Positions 37,124-46,312 of a stretch of DNA of 64,000 bases are shown here, piece after piece. The notes beneath the pieces were generated by a model that saw only the letters and a list, made by a program, of their open reading frames with translations, was not told the DNA's origin and did not search any database. The position numbers and the translations under genes are program-made. The DNA comes from Phycicoccus sp. Root101 (GTDB lineage Bacteria; Actinomycetota; Actinomycetes; Actinomycetales; Dermatophilaceae): NCBI RefSeq assembly GCF_001426245.1, contig NZ_LMCM01000001.1:436625-500624 (forward strand), given 5' to 3'. Each line of letters begins with the position of its first letter. Positions within the stretch are counted from its first letter, which is position 1.

Positions 37124-38812
37124 CTACTCGACTCCCAGCAGCAGGGGGTAGTGCGGCTGTCCGCCGTCGATGACGGTGACCTCCACGTCGCGGTGGCCAC
37201 GCTCGATCCTCGCGCCGAGGTCCTCGACGAGCCCCTCGGGCGCGGCCTCCCCGCCGATCACGGTCACCAGCTCGCCGCCGCTGGACAGCAGCCGTCGGAC
37301 CACGTCGAGGGCGACCTCCGCGAGGTCGTGGCCGACGACGACGACATCACCGCCGACCGCCCCGAGGACGTCGCCCGCCTCGCAGGGACCGGCGCTCGTG
37401 AGCGCCTGCTTGCTCGCGAGGGCCACCGCGCCGTGGCGCGTGGCGGCGGCTGCGTGGCTCATCTCGGCGGCGTTCCGCGCGGCCGAGGCGTTCTCGTCGA
37501 AGACGGCGAAGGCCGCGAGCCCCTGCACCGCGGTCCGCGAGCGCACGAGGTGGACGTCGAGGCCCTCCTGCTCGGCGGCACTCGCGGCCGCCCGGGCCGC
37601 CATCTCGGTGTCGCGGTCGTTCGGCAGCACGATGACCGACAGTGCGTGCGTGGCGCGGATGGCGTCGAGCAGCTGCCCGGCGGAGGCCCGCAGGCCCGGA
37701 CCACTGGTCACGACGACGGCCCCCGCCCCCTCGAACACCTCGGCCAGGCCGGGTCCCGCGGCGCAGGCGACCACCGCGACGCCCGACGCCGGGAGGCGGT
37801 GGCCCACCTGGTCGGCGAAGTGCGTGACGCGGACGCGGTAGGGCCGCCCTGCGTCCAGCCCTGCCTCGATCGCGGCCCCGACGTCGTCGACGTGCACGTG
37901 GACGTTCCAGAGGTCCGGTCCACCGACGACGAGCAGCGAGTCGCCCAGCCCGTCGAGGACCTCGCGCAACGCCGCTGCGCGTTCCTCGTCGCTGTCGCGC
38001 AGGAGGTACATCACCTCGAACGCGGGGCCGCCGGGCGTCGCGTCGTGGCCGCTCGTGGGGGCTCCCCCGGTGCGGCCCATCGGCTCGACCGGCCCGCCCT
38101 GGCGGCTCCACTCCTCGCGGCGGCGCAGCGACGGGTCCTCGGCGAACGGCTCCATCCGTTCGCCGACGTGGGCCCCGTCCTGGTGCACCACACGTGCCAG
38201 GGCCTCGAGCAGCAGGAGGTACCCGGCCGCGCCGGCGTCGACGACCCCCGCGCGCTCGAGGGCGGCGAGCTGGCCCGTCGTGGCCCTCAGCGCCGCCGTC
38301 GCCGCGTCGAGCGCCGCCTCGGCGACGGCGGGCAGCCCCGCCTCGACCGCTGCGGCGCCCGCCTCGGCCGCCGCCTTGGCGACGGTGAGGATGGTGCCCT
38401 CCTCGGGGTGGGTGACGCTGGCGTACGCGCGGGCGCTGGCCCGCGCCATACCGTCGGCGATGACGACCGGACCGGCCTCGGGCAGGCCGCTCTCGGCGAT
38501 GGCCTCCGCGAACCCCCGCACCAGCTGGCTCAGGATCACCCCCGAGTTGCCCCGGGCGGTGAGCAGCATCGAGCGGGACAACGCCGAGCACTCCTGCTCC
38601 AGGGTCGCCGTCCCGAGGATGCCGGCCTTCTCGTGCTCGGCCCGCACGGAGTCCAGCGCGGCGTCGAGGGTGAGGTAGAGGTTGGTGCCCGTGTCACCGT
38701 CCGGGACGGGGAAGACGTTGAGCGCGTCGATCTCCGCCCGGCGCGCCGCGAAGGCCATCCGGGTGAGCACGGCCCACCGCCGCGCATCGACGGCAGACAG
38801 GGCTTCGAGCAC
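37124..38812 (-). CDS. DAK2-domain protein (YloV/FakA-like)
   Basis: A 562-residue protein. The N-terminal DhaL/DAK2 domain carries the ATP/Mg motif NVFPVPDGDTGTNLYLTL and LLTARGNSGVILSQL; a middle domain and a C-terminal EDD-like region follow. In Firmicutes the homologue FakA phosphorylates fatty acids bound to FakB; the actinobacterial role is not established. It is coupled to recG (stop at 37124, recG GTG at 37121) and diverges from rpmB, a conserved trio. Confidence 0.92.
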   Translation of the reverse strand: MLEALSAVDARRWAVLTRMAFAARRAEIDALNVFPVPDGDTGTNLYLTLDAALDSVRAEHEKAGILGTATLEQECSALSRSMLLTARGNSGVILSQLVRGFAEAIAESGLPEAGPVVIADGMARASARAYASVTHPEEGTILTVAKAAAEAGAAAVEAGLPAVAEAALDAATAALRATTGQLAALERAGVVDAGAAGYLLLLEALARVVHQDGAHVGERMEPFAEDPSLRRREEWSRQGGPVEPMGRTGGAPTSGHDATPGGPAFEVMYLLRDSDEERAAALREVLDGLGDSLLVVGGPDLWNVHVHVDDVGAAIEAGLDAGRPYRVRVTHFADQVGHRLPASGVAVVACAAGPGLAEVFEGAGAVVVTSGPGLRASAGQLLDAIRATHALSVIVLPNDRDTEMAARAAASAAEQEGLDVHLVRSRTAVQGLAAFAVFDENASAARNAAEMSHAAAATRHGAVALASKQALTSAGPCEAGDVLGAVGGDVVVVGHDLAEVALDVVRRLLSSGGELVTVIGGEAAPEGLVEDLGARIERGHRDVEVTVIDGGQPHYPLLLGVE

Positions 38813-38851
38813 GGTGGCAGGCTAGTGCCCAGCACCGTCGGGAGCCTCGTT

Positions 38852-38881
38852 TTGGTCGGAGCACCTGTCCTCGGCTACTCT
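38852..38881 (+). promoter_or_regulatory. Candidate rpmB promoter
   Basis: TTGGTC (38852-38857) and TACTCT (38876-38881) with an 18-base spacer imply a leader of about 90 bases before the rpmB GTG. Confidence 0.45.
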
Positions 38882-38977
38882 TGACCGGTTCCCGTGGTCC
38901 TTCGTGGTGCTTCATTGCGCCCGCATCCGGCCCGGGACATTCCAAGTCTTGTCACCATCGAATTTCAGGAGAACCCC

Positions 38978-39172
38978 GTGGCTGCCAACTGCGACGTCTG
39001 CGGCAAGGGACCGAGCTTCGGTCACAACATCTCGCACTCGCACCGCCGCACCAAGCGTCGCTGGAACCCCAACATCCAGCGCGTCAAGGCTCTGGTGGGC
39101 GACGCGGGCGTGACCCCGAAGCGTCTCAACGTCTGCACCTCGTGCCTCAAGGCCGGCAAGGTCAAGCGCTGA
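38978..39172 (+). CDS. rpmB: 50S ribosomal protein L28
   Basis: A 64-residue ribosomal protein. The GTG at 38978 has AGGAG just upstream; earlier in-frame starts add a non-homologous leader and are rejected. [32 protein letters not shown] is the standard L28 opening, and CDVC with the late CTSC makes this the zinc-binding form. Confidence 0.98.
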   Translation: MAANCDVCGKGPSFGHNISHSHRRTKRRWNPNIQRVKALVGDAGVTPKRLNVCTSCLKAGKVKR

Positions 39173-39193
39173 CCCTGCCCGACCGGCACTGAC

Positions 39194-39230
39194 CGAAGCC
39201 GACCCTCCCCTCGCGGGACGGTCGGCTTCG
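39194..39230 (+). terminator. rpmB terminator
   Basis: Perfect 11-base arms CGAAGCCGACC/GGTCGGCTTCG with a 15-base loop lie 22 bases after the rpmB stop. Confidence 0.75.
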
Positions 39231-39336
39231 TCGTTCCCGGGGCTGCTCCCCCGGCCACTCCCCCTGGCGCGCGTCCGGTCGCAGGTCAGCGGGCGCGTCC
39301 GCGTCGCCCCGCGGAGGGGTATGGCGCGGGGCCGGG

Positions 39337-40302
39337 TCAGCCCGCGAAGTGGTCCCAGCCCCGGGGCTGCTGGGACACCCCGTCGAGGGTGACGCCCTCG
39401 CCCTCCTCGACCCGACCGAGCGGCCGCCACCCGCCGGGCAGCGGGCCCGCGAACGTCGCAAGGAGGCTGTGCTCCTCACCGCCTGCGAGCACGCACTCGA
39501 GCGCGGCCTCGCCGACCGCCTCGCGCAGCACGATCAGGTCCGGCTCGAGGAGCGCCGAGTCGAGGGCGAGGCGCACGCCGCTGGCAGCGGCGATGCGTGA
39601 GCCGTCGCGCAGCAGGCCGTCCGAGACGTCGAGCATCGCCGTGGCGCCGGCGGCGGCGGCGGCGGGCCCGGCCGAGACCTCGACGAGGGGCCTTCGGTGG
39701 TGGGCCACGCACGTGGCCCGCACGCCCCTCGTCTCGTCGTGAGCGGCGGCGCCCTGCTGCAGGAGCACCAGCCCGGCGGCCGAGCGTCCCAGGCTGCCGT
39801 GGACGGCCACGGTGTCGCCCGGGCGGGCGCCGCTGCGCAGCACCGGATCCCGCCCCTGGAGGTCGCCCAGGGCGGTGATCGACACCATGACGGTGCCGGC
39901 GGGCGCCGACGAGAGGTCCCCGCCGGCGACGGCCACCCCCGCCGCGTCGGCCAGACCGCCCAGCGTCCGGGCGAACTCGACCGCCCAGTCCGCCGGGGTC
40001 GCCGGGTCGGCGACGAGGGTGACGACCAGCGAGGTGGGGACAGCGCCCATGGCCGCGACGTCGGCGACGTTCTGGGTGAACGCCTTGGTCGCGACGTCGG
40101 CGGCCGTGGACCACTCGTCGAGCCAGTCGCGTCCGCGCACCATGGCGTCCGTCGTGACCACCACCGGTCCGGTCGAGACCAGCACCGCCGCGTCGTCCCC
40201 CGGCCCCACGAGCACGCCCTCGCGGGCGGGGAAGAACGGGAAGATCTCGGCGAGCAGCGACGCCTCCGAGACCTGCGCCAGTGTGCGACCGGCCGTGACC
40301 AT
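39337..40302 (-). CDS. thiL: Thiamine-phosphate kinase
   Basis: A 321-residue kinase that makes thiamine diphosphate from thiamine monophosphate. The AIR-synthase-like fold is shown by GPGDDAAVLV, VVTTDAMVRGRDWLDEW (metal aspartates), KAFTQNVADVAAMGA, AVAGGDLSSA and MLDVSDGLLRDGSRIAAASG. Length and motif order are normal. It diverges from the Lrp-type gene and converges with rpmB. Confidence 0.96.
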   Translation of the reverse strand: MVTAGRTLAQVSEASLLAEIFPFFPAREGVLVGPGDDAAVLVSTGPVVVTTDAMVRGRDWLDEWSTAADVATKAFTQNVADVAAMGAVPTSLVVTLVADPATPADWAVEFARTLGGLADAAGVAVAGGDLSSAPAGTVMVSITALGDLQGRDPVLRSGARPGDTVAVHGSLGRSAAGLVLLQQGAAAHDETRGVRATCVAHHRRPLVEVSAGPAAAAAGATAMLDVSDGLLRDGSRIAAASGVRLALDSALLEPDLIVLREAVGEAALECVLAGGEEHSLLATFAGPLPGGWRPLGRVEEGEGVTLDGVSQQPRGWDHFAG

Positions 40303-40425
40303 GACTTGACCTCCTCGTGACAGCCCGGGGAAGACGGCCGGGACACCGGCACGGTAGCGTCTGCCCTGGCCGTGGCTCCGCTGCGGCCTGGTTCTCTCGG
40401 GACGACGACGTCCCGGCCAACCGGA

Positions 40426-40458
40426 ACATGACGTGTCGTCGTCGACGTCACGACATGT
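40426..40458. promoter_or_regulatory. Near-perfect inverted repeat upstream of the Lrp-type gene
   Basis: ACATGACGTG (40426-40435) mirrors CACGACATGT (40449-40458) with one mismatch around a GTCGAC centre, 33-65 bases before the predicted start at 40491. It is a candidate operator or early hairpin. Confidence 0.45.
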
Positions 40459-40490
40459 CCCATCTTCGACAGAAGTTGAGGTGCTCAGTG

Positions 40491-40724
40491 GTGGTCCAGG
40501 CCTACATCCTGATCCAGACCGAAGTCGGCAAGGCGGCGACCGTCGCAGAGGCCATTGCCGGTATCGCCGGCGTGGTCCTGGCAGAGGACGTCACCGGCCC
40601 CTACGACGTGATCGCTCGCGTCGAGGCCAACACGGTCGACGAGCTGGGCAAGCTCGTCATCGCCAAGATCCAGGACGTCCCGGGCATCACCCGGACCCTG
40701 ACCTGCACCGTCGTCCACGTCTGA
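40491..40724 (+). CDS. Stand-alone Lrp/AsnC ligand-binding (RAM) domain protein
   Basis: A 77-residue protein equal to the C-terminal RAM domain of Lrp/AsnC regulators, without a DNA-binding helix-turn-helix: VQAYILIQTEVGKAATVAEAIAGIAGV, then VTGPYDVIARVEANTVDELGKLVIAKIQDVPGITRTLTC. Such domains bind amino acids and oligomerise. The start is set at the second of two adjacent GTG codons because homologues begin with VQAYIL. DUF3515 follows after one base. Confidence 0.9.
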   Translation: MVQAYILIQTEVGKAATVAEAIAGIAGVVLAEDVTGPYDVIARVEANTVDELGKLVIAKIQDVPGITRTLTCTVVHV

Positions 40725-40725
40725 C

Positions 40726-41205
40726 GTGACCCGCGCCGCCCGTCGGCGCCTGCTCGTCGCTGCCGCCGGCCTCCTCGTCCTCGGGGTGGCCGGCGGCGTG
40801 CTGTATGCCGTGCAGTCGCCCGAGCAGGTCGCCGCGCCGGCCCACGTGGCGGCGTGCGAGACCCCGATGAGCCGGATGCCGCCCACGGTCGGCGGCCAGC
40901 GTTCCCGCGGGGTCTCCGTCGCGGAGGGCACCGACCCGCGCGACGTCCGCGAGTGGGGCGACCCCGCGATCATCGCGACCTGCGGCTGGCCGGCCCTCGG
41001 GCCGACCTCCGACCAGTGCCTCGACGTCGACGGCGTCGACTGGGTCGCGCAGGAGCTCAGTGACGGCGTCCGGTTCACGACGTTCGGGCGCGACCCCGCG
41101 ATCGAGGTCCTGGTCCCCGACGCCTACGCCCCGGCCCCGCTCCTGCTCCCTGCCTTCAACGACGCCGCCAAGGCCCTCCCCGGCAACAACCGCACCTGCA
41201 GCTAG
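40726..41205 (+). CDS. DUF3515 membrane-anchored protein
   Basis: A 159-residue protein with one N-terminal membrane segment (LLVAAAGLLVLGVAGGVLYAV) and an exported domain with three cysteines (VAACETPMSRMPPTVGG; IATCGWPAL; SDQCLDVDGVDW) and a fourth at the C-terminus. This is the actinobacterial DUF3515 family of unknown function. It starts at a GTG one base after the RAM-domain gene, so the two form a unit. Confidence 0.9.
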   Translation: MTRAARRRLLVAAAGLLVLGVAGGVLYAVQSPEQVAAPAHVAACETPMSRMPPTVGGQRSRGVSVAEGTDPRDVREWGDPAIIATCGWPALGPTSDQCLDVDGVDWVAQELSDGVRFTTFGRDPAIEVLVPDAYAPAPLLLPAFNDAAKALPGNNRTCS

Positions 41206-41337
41206 GCGCCTTCGCGCGCTGTGGCGCCCGGTCCCCCACTCAGTGGGCACCAACCGCCGCTCACCGAGCGCCATACCGACACTTCCCGCTCACCGAGATC
41301 GGTTGCAGCGGGGAGCGGAGGTGGGAGCGGAGCGGGG

Positions 41338-41432
41338 TGGGCAGGGGGCACGAAGGCCCGCTGGTGGGTCTGGCGGGAGCGCCGGAGCGAAGCGGAGGCG
41401 CGAGTGGACGCGGGCCGAGTGCCCCCTGCCCA
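41338..41432. repeat. Long structured inverted repeat between convergent genes
   Basis: Perfect 14-base arms (41338-41351 and 41419-41432) enclose a second 7-base pair GGCCCGC/GCGGGCC (41355-41361 and 41410-41416) and a 48-base GC-rich interior. It lies between the convergent DUF3515 and ddl genes, so it may terminate both, but the long interior is unlike the simple terminators elsewhere in the window. The rest of 41206-41458 shows only short GCTCACCGAG repeats. Confidence 0.6.
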
Positions 41433-41458
41433 GCCCGCGACCGTGCGATGACGAGGGG

Positions 41459-42604
41459 CTACCGGAGGCCGACGGGACGGGTCAGGGCGAGCTGGAGCAG
41501 CTCGTCGATGAGCTCGGGGTAGCCGAGCCCCGTCGCCTGCCACATCTGCGGGTACATCGAGTGCGGCGTGAACCCGGGCATGGTGTTGATCTCGTTGATG
41601 ACGACGTCCCCGGCCTCGGTGTAGAAGCAGTCGACCCGCGCCAGCCCCTCGCACCCCAGCGCCTCGAACGCCGCCGCCGCGAGCCTCTGCACCTCTGCCG
41701 CGATCTCGTCGGGGACCTTGGCCGGGCAGGACAGCACGGCCCCGTCGTCGAGGTACTTCGCCTCGAAGTCGTAGAACTCGTGCCCGCCCTCGGCGGTGAC
41801 CTCGATCTCGCCGACGTGCGAGACGCGAGGCTCGTCGGTGCCACGGCCCTGGAGGACCGCGCACTCGATCTCCCGGCCGACGATGCCCTGCTCGACGACC
41901 ACCTTGAGGTCGTGCGTGCGCGCCACCTCGATCGCGCCTTCGAGGGCCTCCGGCGTCGAGACCTTGGAGATGCCCATGCTCGAGCCGGCGCGGGCCGGCT
42001 TCACGAACACGGGGTAGTCGAGCGCCGCTACGGCATCCATGGCGGCGGCCTTGTCGCGACGCCACTGCGCGTCGGTCACCACGACATACGGCCCGACGGG
42101 GAGGCCGGCCCCCGCGAACAGGACCTTCATGTGGTGCTTGTCCATGCCGGCGGCCGAGGCGAAGACGCCGGACCCGACGTAGCGGATGTCGGCGAGCTCG
42201 AGCATGCCCTGGATCGTCCCGTCCTCACCGAACGGGCCGTGCAGCAAGGGGAAGACGACGTCCACCTCACCGAGCGAGCGCGGCACCTCGGCCGCCTCGA
42301 GGCTGACCAGGGTGCGGTCGGTGGTGGCCAGCGGGACGACGACGCCGGCACCGTCGGCCGCCACCTCGGGCGTGCGCTCGGACGTCAGCTCCAGCCGCTG
42401 CGGGTCACCGTCGGAGAGCACCCAGTGCCCGTCGCGGGAGATCCCGATCGGGACGATGTCGTAGGCGTCGCGGTCGATCGCACGCATCACGCCTGCCGCC
42501 GTGGCGCAGGACACCGCGTGCTCGGAGGAACGGCCGCCGAAGACGATGGCGACGCGGGGCTTCTGGGCAGGCTCGCGAGAGGCTGTGGGCTGGTCCGTGG
42601 TCAT
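41459..42604 (-). CDS. ddl: D-alanine--D-alanine ligase
   Basis: A 381-residue ATP-grasp ligase that makes the D-Ala-D-Ala end of peptidoglycan precursors. It has the N-terminal VAIVFGGRSSEHAVSC, HGPFGEDGTIQGMLEL, the lysine-rich ATP region (FVKPARAGSSMGISKV), REIECAVLQG, and metal-binding VINEINTMPGFTPHSMYP. The ATG at 42604 starts a short leader; an upstream in-frame codon adds nothing conserved. It diverges from the PLP enzyme. Confidence 0.95.
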   Translation of the reverse strand: MTTDQPTASREPAQKPRVAIVFGGRSSEHAVSCATAAGVMRAIDRDAYDIVPIGISRDGHWVLSDGDPQRLELTSERTPEVAADGAGVVVPLATTDRTLVSLEAAEVPRSLGEVDVVFPLLHGPFGEDGTIQGMLELADIRYVGSGVFASAAGMDKHHMKVLFAGAGLPVGPYVVVTDAQWRRDKAAAMDAVAALDYPVFVKPARAGSSMGISKVSTPEALEGAIEVARTHDLKVVVEQGIVGREIECAVLQGRGTDEPRVSHVGEIEVTAEGGHEFYDFEAKYLDDGAVLSCPAKVPDEIAAEVQRLAAAAFEALGCEGLARVDCFYTEAGDVVINEINTMPGFTPHSMYPQMWQATGLGYPELIDELLQLALTRPVGLR

Positions 42605-42678
42605 CGCGGACGAGCGTATCCCGCTCACCGGGCGGGCACGGAGCACGGCTCGCGGGCGCCGCCGCCTACGCTGGCCGC

Positions 42679-43752
42679 GTGAGCCACGAGCAGCTGTCCC
42701 CCGCCTCCCGCGTCGTCGCCCTCGGACGCCAGCCCCGGGTGCCCGGCGCCGGCGTCAACGCGCCCCTGGAGTTCTCGTCCACCTACATCGCGGACGGCCC
42801 GGTCAACTACGCGCGGGTCGGCAACCCCACGTGGACGGCGTTCGAGGAGGCCCTCGGCTCGCTCGAGGGCGGCGACGCGCTCGTCTTCGCCTCCGGCATG
42901 GCGGCGGTGTCGGCTGCCGTCTCCCTCGTCCCCCACGGTGGCGCGGTCGTGGTCCCGCACCACGCCTACAACGGGACGACGGCCCTGCTCGACCAGCTCG
43001 CCGCCACCGGGGCGGCCGTGGTCAGGCGGGTCGACCCGACCGACCAGGCCGCGGTGCGCGCGGCCCTCGACGGCGCCGCCATGCTGTGGCTCGAGTCGCC
43101 GACGAACCCGATGCTCGAGGTCTCGGACCTGCGCGCGTTGTCCGCGATGGCGAGGGAGACCGGCGCGATCACGGTGTGCGACAACACCTTCGCCACCCCG
43201 CTCGTCCAGCGCCCGCTCGAGGACGGGGTCGACGTCGTGCTCCACTCGGTGACCAAGTACCTGTCGGGCCACTCCGACGTCATCCTCGGCGCCCTCGTGA
43301 CCGCCTCGACCGAAGCCGGCGCGGAGCTGCGTGCGCGGCTGTCGACGGCGCGCCTGCTCGGCGGCGCCATCGCGGGGCCGATGGAGACCTGGTTGGCACT
43401 GCGCGGGCTGCGCACCCTGCACGTGCGGCTCGAGCGCGCCACCGCCAACGCCCGTGAGCTCGCGGCTCGCCTCGACGGCCACCCCGGTGTCGAGACGGCC
43501 CGGTACCCCGGGTTCGGTGCCATCATCGCCGTCGAGGTGCCGGGGGGTGCGGAGGCGGCCGAGCGGGTGGCCGCGGCCACCACGTTGTGGACCCACGCGA
43601 CCAGCCTCGGTGGCGTCGAGTCGCAGATCGAGCGGCGCCGACGCCACCCGGCCGAGCCCCACACCGTCCCCGAGAACCTGTTGCGCCTGTCCGTGGGCAT
43701 CGAGGACGTCGAGGACCTGTGGCACGACCTCGACCGGGCCCTGCGCGGCTGA
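42679..43752 (+). CDS. Cys/Met-metabolism PLP-dependent enzyme (cystathionine gamma-synthase/lyase type)
   Basis: A 357-residue fold-type-I PLP enzyme. [34 protein letters not shown] is the cofactor-phosphate region, [12 protein letters not shown] and VCDNTFATP hold the PLP-ring aspartate, and [14 protein letters not shown] carries the Schiff-base lysine. Synthase, gamma-lyase and O-acetylhomoserine sulfhydrylase cannot be distinguished by eye. The start is GTG. It shares a 74-base divergent region with ddl. Confidence 0.9.
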   Translation: MSHEQLSPASRVVALGRQPRVPGAGVNAPLEFSSTYIADGPVNYARVGNPTWTAFEEALGSLEGGDALVFASGMAAVSAAVSLVPHGGAVVVPHHAYNGTTALLDQLAATGAAVVRRVDPTDQAAVRAALDGAAMLWLESPTNPMLEVSDLRALSAMARETGAITVCDNTFATPLVQRPLEDGVDVVLHSVTKYLSGHSDVILGALVTASTEAGAELRARLSTARLLGGAIAGPMETWLALRGLRTLHVRLERATANARELAARLDGHPGVETARYPGFGAIIAVEVPGGAEAAERVAAATTLWTHATSLGGVESQIERRRRHPAEPHTVPENLLRLSVGIEDVEDLWHDLDRALRG

Positions 43753-43760
43753 CCGACCGG

Positions 43761-44759
43761 CTACTCGGCCTCGTTCTTCAGCGCCCGGAGCATCAGGGCG
43801 CCGACGACCTCCTTGGGGCTGCGGCCGTCGTGCACCACCGCTGCGACCTGCTCGATGATCGGCACCGAGACCCCGTGGTCGTGCGCGAGCTGGAGGATCG
43901 ACTCGCACGACTTCACGCCCTCGGCCGTCTGCCGGGTGACGGCGACGACCTCCTCCACGGTCATGCCCTTGCCGAGGTTGAGCCCGAACGTCCGGTTGCG
44001 GGACAGGGGCGACATGCACGTGGCGATGAGGTCCCCCACCCCCGCGAGACCGCTGAACGTCACGGGGTCGGCACCGAGCTTCATGCCCAGCCGCGACGTC
44101 TCGGCCAGGCCGCGGGTGATGATCGAGGCCTTGGAGTTGTCGCCCATGCCGAGCCCCTCGGCCATGCCGACCGCGAGCGCGATGACGTTCTTCACCGCGC
44201 CACCGAGCTCGGCGCCGACGACGTCGGTGGTCGTGTAGGGACGGAAGTACGGCGGGTTCGAGGCCTCCGCGACCATCTCGGCGATGCGCTCGTCGATGCA
44301 CGCGATGACGCTGGCGGCCGGCTGCTTCTGGGCGATCTCCTTGGCGAGGTTCGGTCCCGAGACCACGACGATGCGGCCGGGTTCGATGCCCCCGGCCTCG
44401 GCGATGACCTCGCTCATCCGCTTCGTGGTGCCGAGCTCGACGCCCTTCATCAGCGACACGATCGCGGCACCGGCCGGCAGGGCGTGGGCCCACTCGGCGA
44501 GGTTGGCGCGCAAGGTCTGCGACGGAACCGCCAGGACGACGATGTCGGCGTCCGCCGCGGCCTCGAGCGGATCGGCGGTGGCGCGGATGCCGTCGGGCAG
44601 CGCGATCCCGGGCAGGTAGTCCTCGTTGCTCCCCGCGTTGATCTGGTCGACCATCTCCTGGCGTCGGCCCCACATGGTCACGGGGGTGCCCCCGTCGGCC
44701 AGCACCGCGGCATATGCCGTGCCCCAGCTGCCCGTGCCGAAGACCGCGGCCCTGGTCAC
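43761..44759 (-). CDS. gpsA: NAD(P)-dependent glycerol-3-phosphate dehydrogenase
   Basis: A 332-residue enzyme supplying sn-glycerol 3-phosphate for phospholipids. It has the nucleotide-binding AAVFGTGSWGTAYAAVLA, VSGPNLAKEIAQKQPAA, the catalytic lysine region GGAVKNVIALAVGMAEGLGMGDNSKA and SRNRTFGLNLGKGMT. I use the GTG at 44759, which overlaps the PlsC stop (GTGA); a longer frame reading into the acyltransferase is an artefact. It sits next to its downstream-pathway acyltransferase. Confidence 0.96.
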   Translation of the reverse strand: MTRAAVFGTGSWGTAYAAVLADGGTPVTMWGRRQEMVDQINAGSNEDYLPGIALPDGIRATADPLEAAADADIVVLAVPSQTLRANLAEWAHALPAGAAIVSLMKGVELGTTKRMSEVIAEAGGIEPGRIVVVSGPNLAKEIAQKQPAASVIACIDERIAEMVAEASNPPYFRPYTTTDVVGAELGGAVKNVIALAVGMAEGLGMGDNSKASIITRGLAETSRLGMKLGADPVTFSGLAGVGDLIATCMSPLSRNRTFGLNLGKGMTVEEVVAVTRQTAEGVKSCESILQLAHDHGVSVPIIEQVAAVVHDGRSPKEVVGALMLRALKNEAE

Positions 44760-45517
44760 GCGCCCTCCCCGGTGCGGCGGTGGAAGTTGCCGGTCTCGGG
44801 GAGCCCGTGCTTGCGTGAGTCGAACCGCTCGGCCGGGGCCTTCTCGCCACGGATGCCCTCGAGCTGCACCGTGATGGCGTCGACGATGCGGTCGGTCGCC
44901 TGGCGCAGCAACGGCCCCGTCACCGGCTGGTCGTACAGGTCGCTGAGGTCGACGGGCGGGCCCGCGGACATCTGGACGCGCGTGCGCGGGAACAGCCGGG
45001 GCTTCTTGGAGTAGGGCGCGAGCATCTCCTGCGGACCCCACTGCGCCACCGGGATCACGGGGCAGCGGGTCGTCAGGGCGATGCGCGCCGCACCGGTCTT
45101 GCCGACCATCGGCCACAGCTCGGGGTCACGGGTCAGCGTGCCCTCGGGGTAGACGCCGACGCACTTGCCCTCGTTGACCGCGGCCACCGCCGCGCGGAAG
45201 GCGTCCGCCGCGCGACCGGTGTTGCGGTACACCGGGATCTGCTGCGCCCCACGCAGGATCGCGCCCGCCACGGGGATCCGGAAGACCGCCTCCTTGCCGA
45301 GGAAGTACGGCGGGTGGCCGTTGTCGTAGAGGAAGTGGGCGAACGTGAACGGGTCGGCGTAGGAGAGGTGGTTGGGGCAGACGATGAACCCGCCCGACGT
45401 CGGGAGGTGCTCGGTGCCACGCCAGGTGCGCTTGGTGAGCAGCAGCATCAGGGGACGCACGATCGCCACCGCCAGGCGGTAGGCGAAGGGCAGTGGGCGT
45501 GTGCCGCTGGCGGTCAC
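44756..45517 (-). CDS. 1-acyl-sn-glycerol-3-phosphate acyltransferase-like (PlsC family)
   Basis: A 253-residue membrane-associated acyltransferase. The catalytic H-x4-D lies in CPNHLSYADPF, followed by the glycerol-phosphate-binding VYPEGTLTRD block. An N-terminal hydrophobic stretch (LAVAIVRPLMLLLTK) should anchor it. Coupling to gpsA supports phosphatidic acid synthesis; a role on other lipids cannot be excluded. Confidence 0.92.
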   Translation of the reverse strand: MTASGTRPLPFAYRLAVAIVRPLMLLLTKRTWRGTEHLPTSGGFIVCPNHLSYADPFTFAHFLYDNGHPPYFLGKEAVFRIPVAGAILRGAQQIPVYRNTGRAADAFRAAVAAVNEGKCVGVYPEGTLTRDPELWPMVGKTGAARIALTTRCPVIPVAQWGPQEMLAPYSKKPRLFPRTRVQMSAGPPVDLSDLYDQPVTGPLLRQATDRIVDAITVQLEGIRGEKAPAERFDSRKHGLPETGNFHRRTGEGA

Positions 45518-45623
45518 GTGGGGTCTCCGTGGTCAGGATCGGGGGCGACGGTCGAGTGTGCATCCTCTCTGGTCAGGGGGTCGGTGTCGAGGAACCGCGC
45601 CACCACCTGCGACGATCGGGGTG

Positions 45624-46292
45624 ATGACGTCCCCCAGCCCCCGACCGCCCGGTCTCCGGTGGTACCTCGTGGTGCCCGTGAAGGGCGGCGCCGGCGCCAA
45701 GTCGCGACTGCACCCCCCGGCCGGCGTGGGTCGCGAGGACCTCGCGCTGGCCCTCGCCACCGACTGCCTCTCCGCCTGCTGCGCCGGTATGCCGCCCGCA
45801 CGCGTCGTCGTCGTCTCCTCCGACCCGCGGGTGTCCGAGGTCGCGCTCGGGCTCGGCGCCCACGTCGTCGCCGATCCCGGTGGGGGCCTCGACGCGGCGG
45901 TGGTGGCCGGTCGTGACCACGTCGCCGCGTCGGCACCGGGCGACCCGCTGGCCGTCCTGCTCGGAGACCTGCCGTCGTTGCGGCCCGAGGACCTGGTCGC
46001 CGCGCTGGACGCAGCAGCGGCTCACGCGATGGCGGTCGTGCCGGACGCCTCCGGCGAGGGCACGACGTTGCTCACGGCCCTGGACGCGACGGCGCTGCAC
46101 CCGCGGTTCGGGACCGGTTCGGCGGCGGCGCACGCCGGGGCCGGGCACGTGCGGCTGGACCTCGACCTGCCCCGGCTGCGCACCGACGTCGACGACGACA
46201 GGGCACTGACCGCCGCTACGGGCCTGGGTCTCGGTCCCGCGACCAGGGCCGCCTTGTCCGCGGCCCGTCGGGAGGCCCCGGCGCCCAGGTGA
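45624..46292 (+). CDS. cofC: 2-phospho-L-lactate guanylyltransferase (F420 biosynthesis)
   Basis: A 222-residue nucleotidyltransferase-like protein. VVPVKGGAGAKSRL is the nucleotide-binding start, VLLGDLPSLRPEDL carries the metal aspartate, and VPDASGEGTTLL and the GHVRLDLDLPRLRTDVDDDRAL end match CofC/FbiD. It activates phospholactate or phosphoenolpyruvate for coenzyme F420. The ATG at 45624 begins the conserved region. Presence of cofC predicts F420 use in this organism. Confidence 0.92.
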   Translation: MTSPSPRPPGLRWYLVVPVKGGAGAKSRLHPPAGVGREDLALALATDCLSACCAGMPPARVVVVSSDPRVSEVALGLGAHVVADPGGGLDAAVVAGRDHVAASAPGDPLAVLLGDLPSLRPEDLVAALDAAAAHAMAVVPDASGEGTTLLTALDATALHPRFGTGSAAAHAGAGHVRLDLDLPRLRTDVDDDRALTAATGLGLGPATRAALSAARREAPAPR

Positions 46293-46312
46293 CGCGGGCT
46301 ACGCTGCCACCC

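Noticed and set aside
40439-40446. GTCGAC-centred palindromes as replication or recombination signals
   Set aside because: Single occurrence next to a regulator-like gene, with no strand bias or repetition that would suggest a chromosome-wide signal.
44709-44720. GGCATATGCC palindrome inside gpsA
   Set aside because: It encodes conserved residues of the GpsA N-terminal fold and is best explained by the general GCATA/TATGC word preference.
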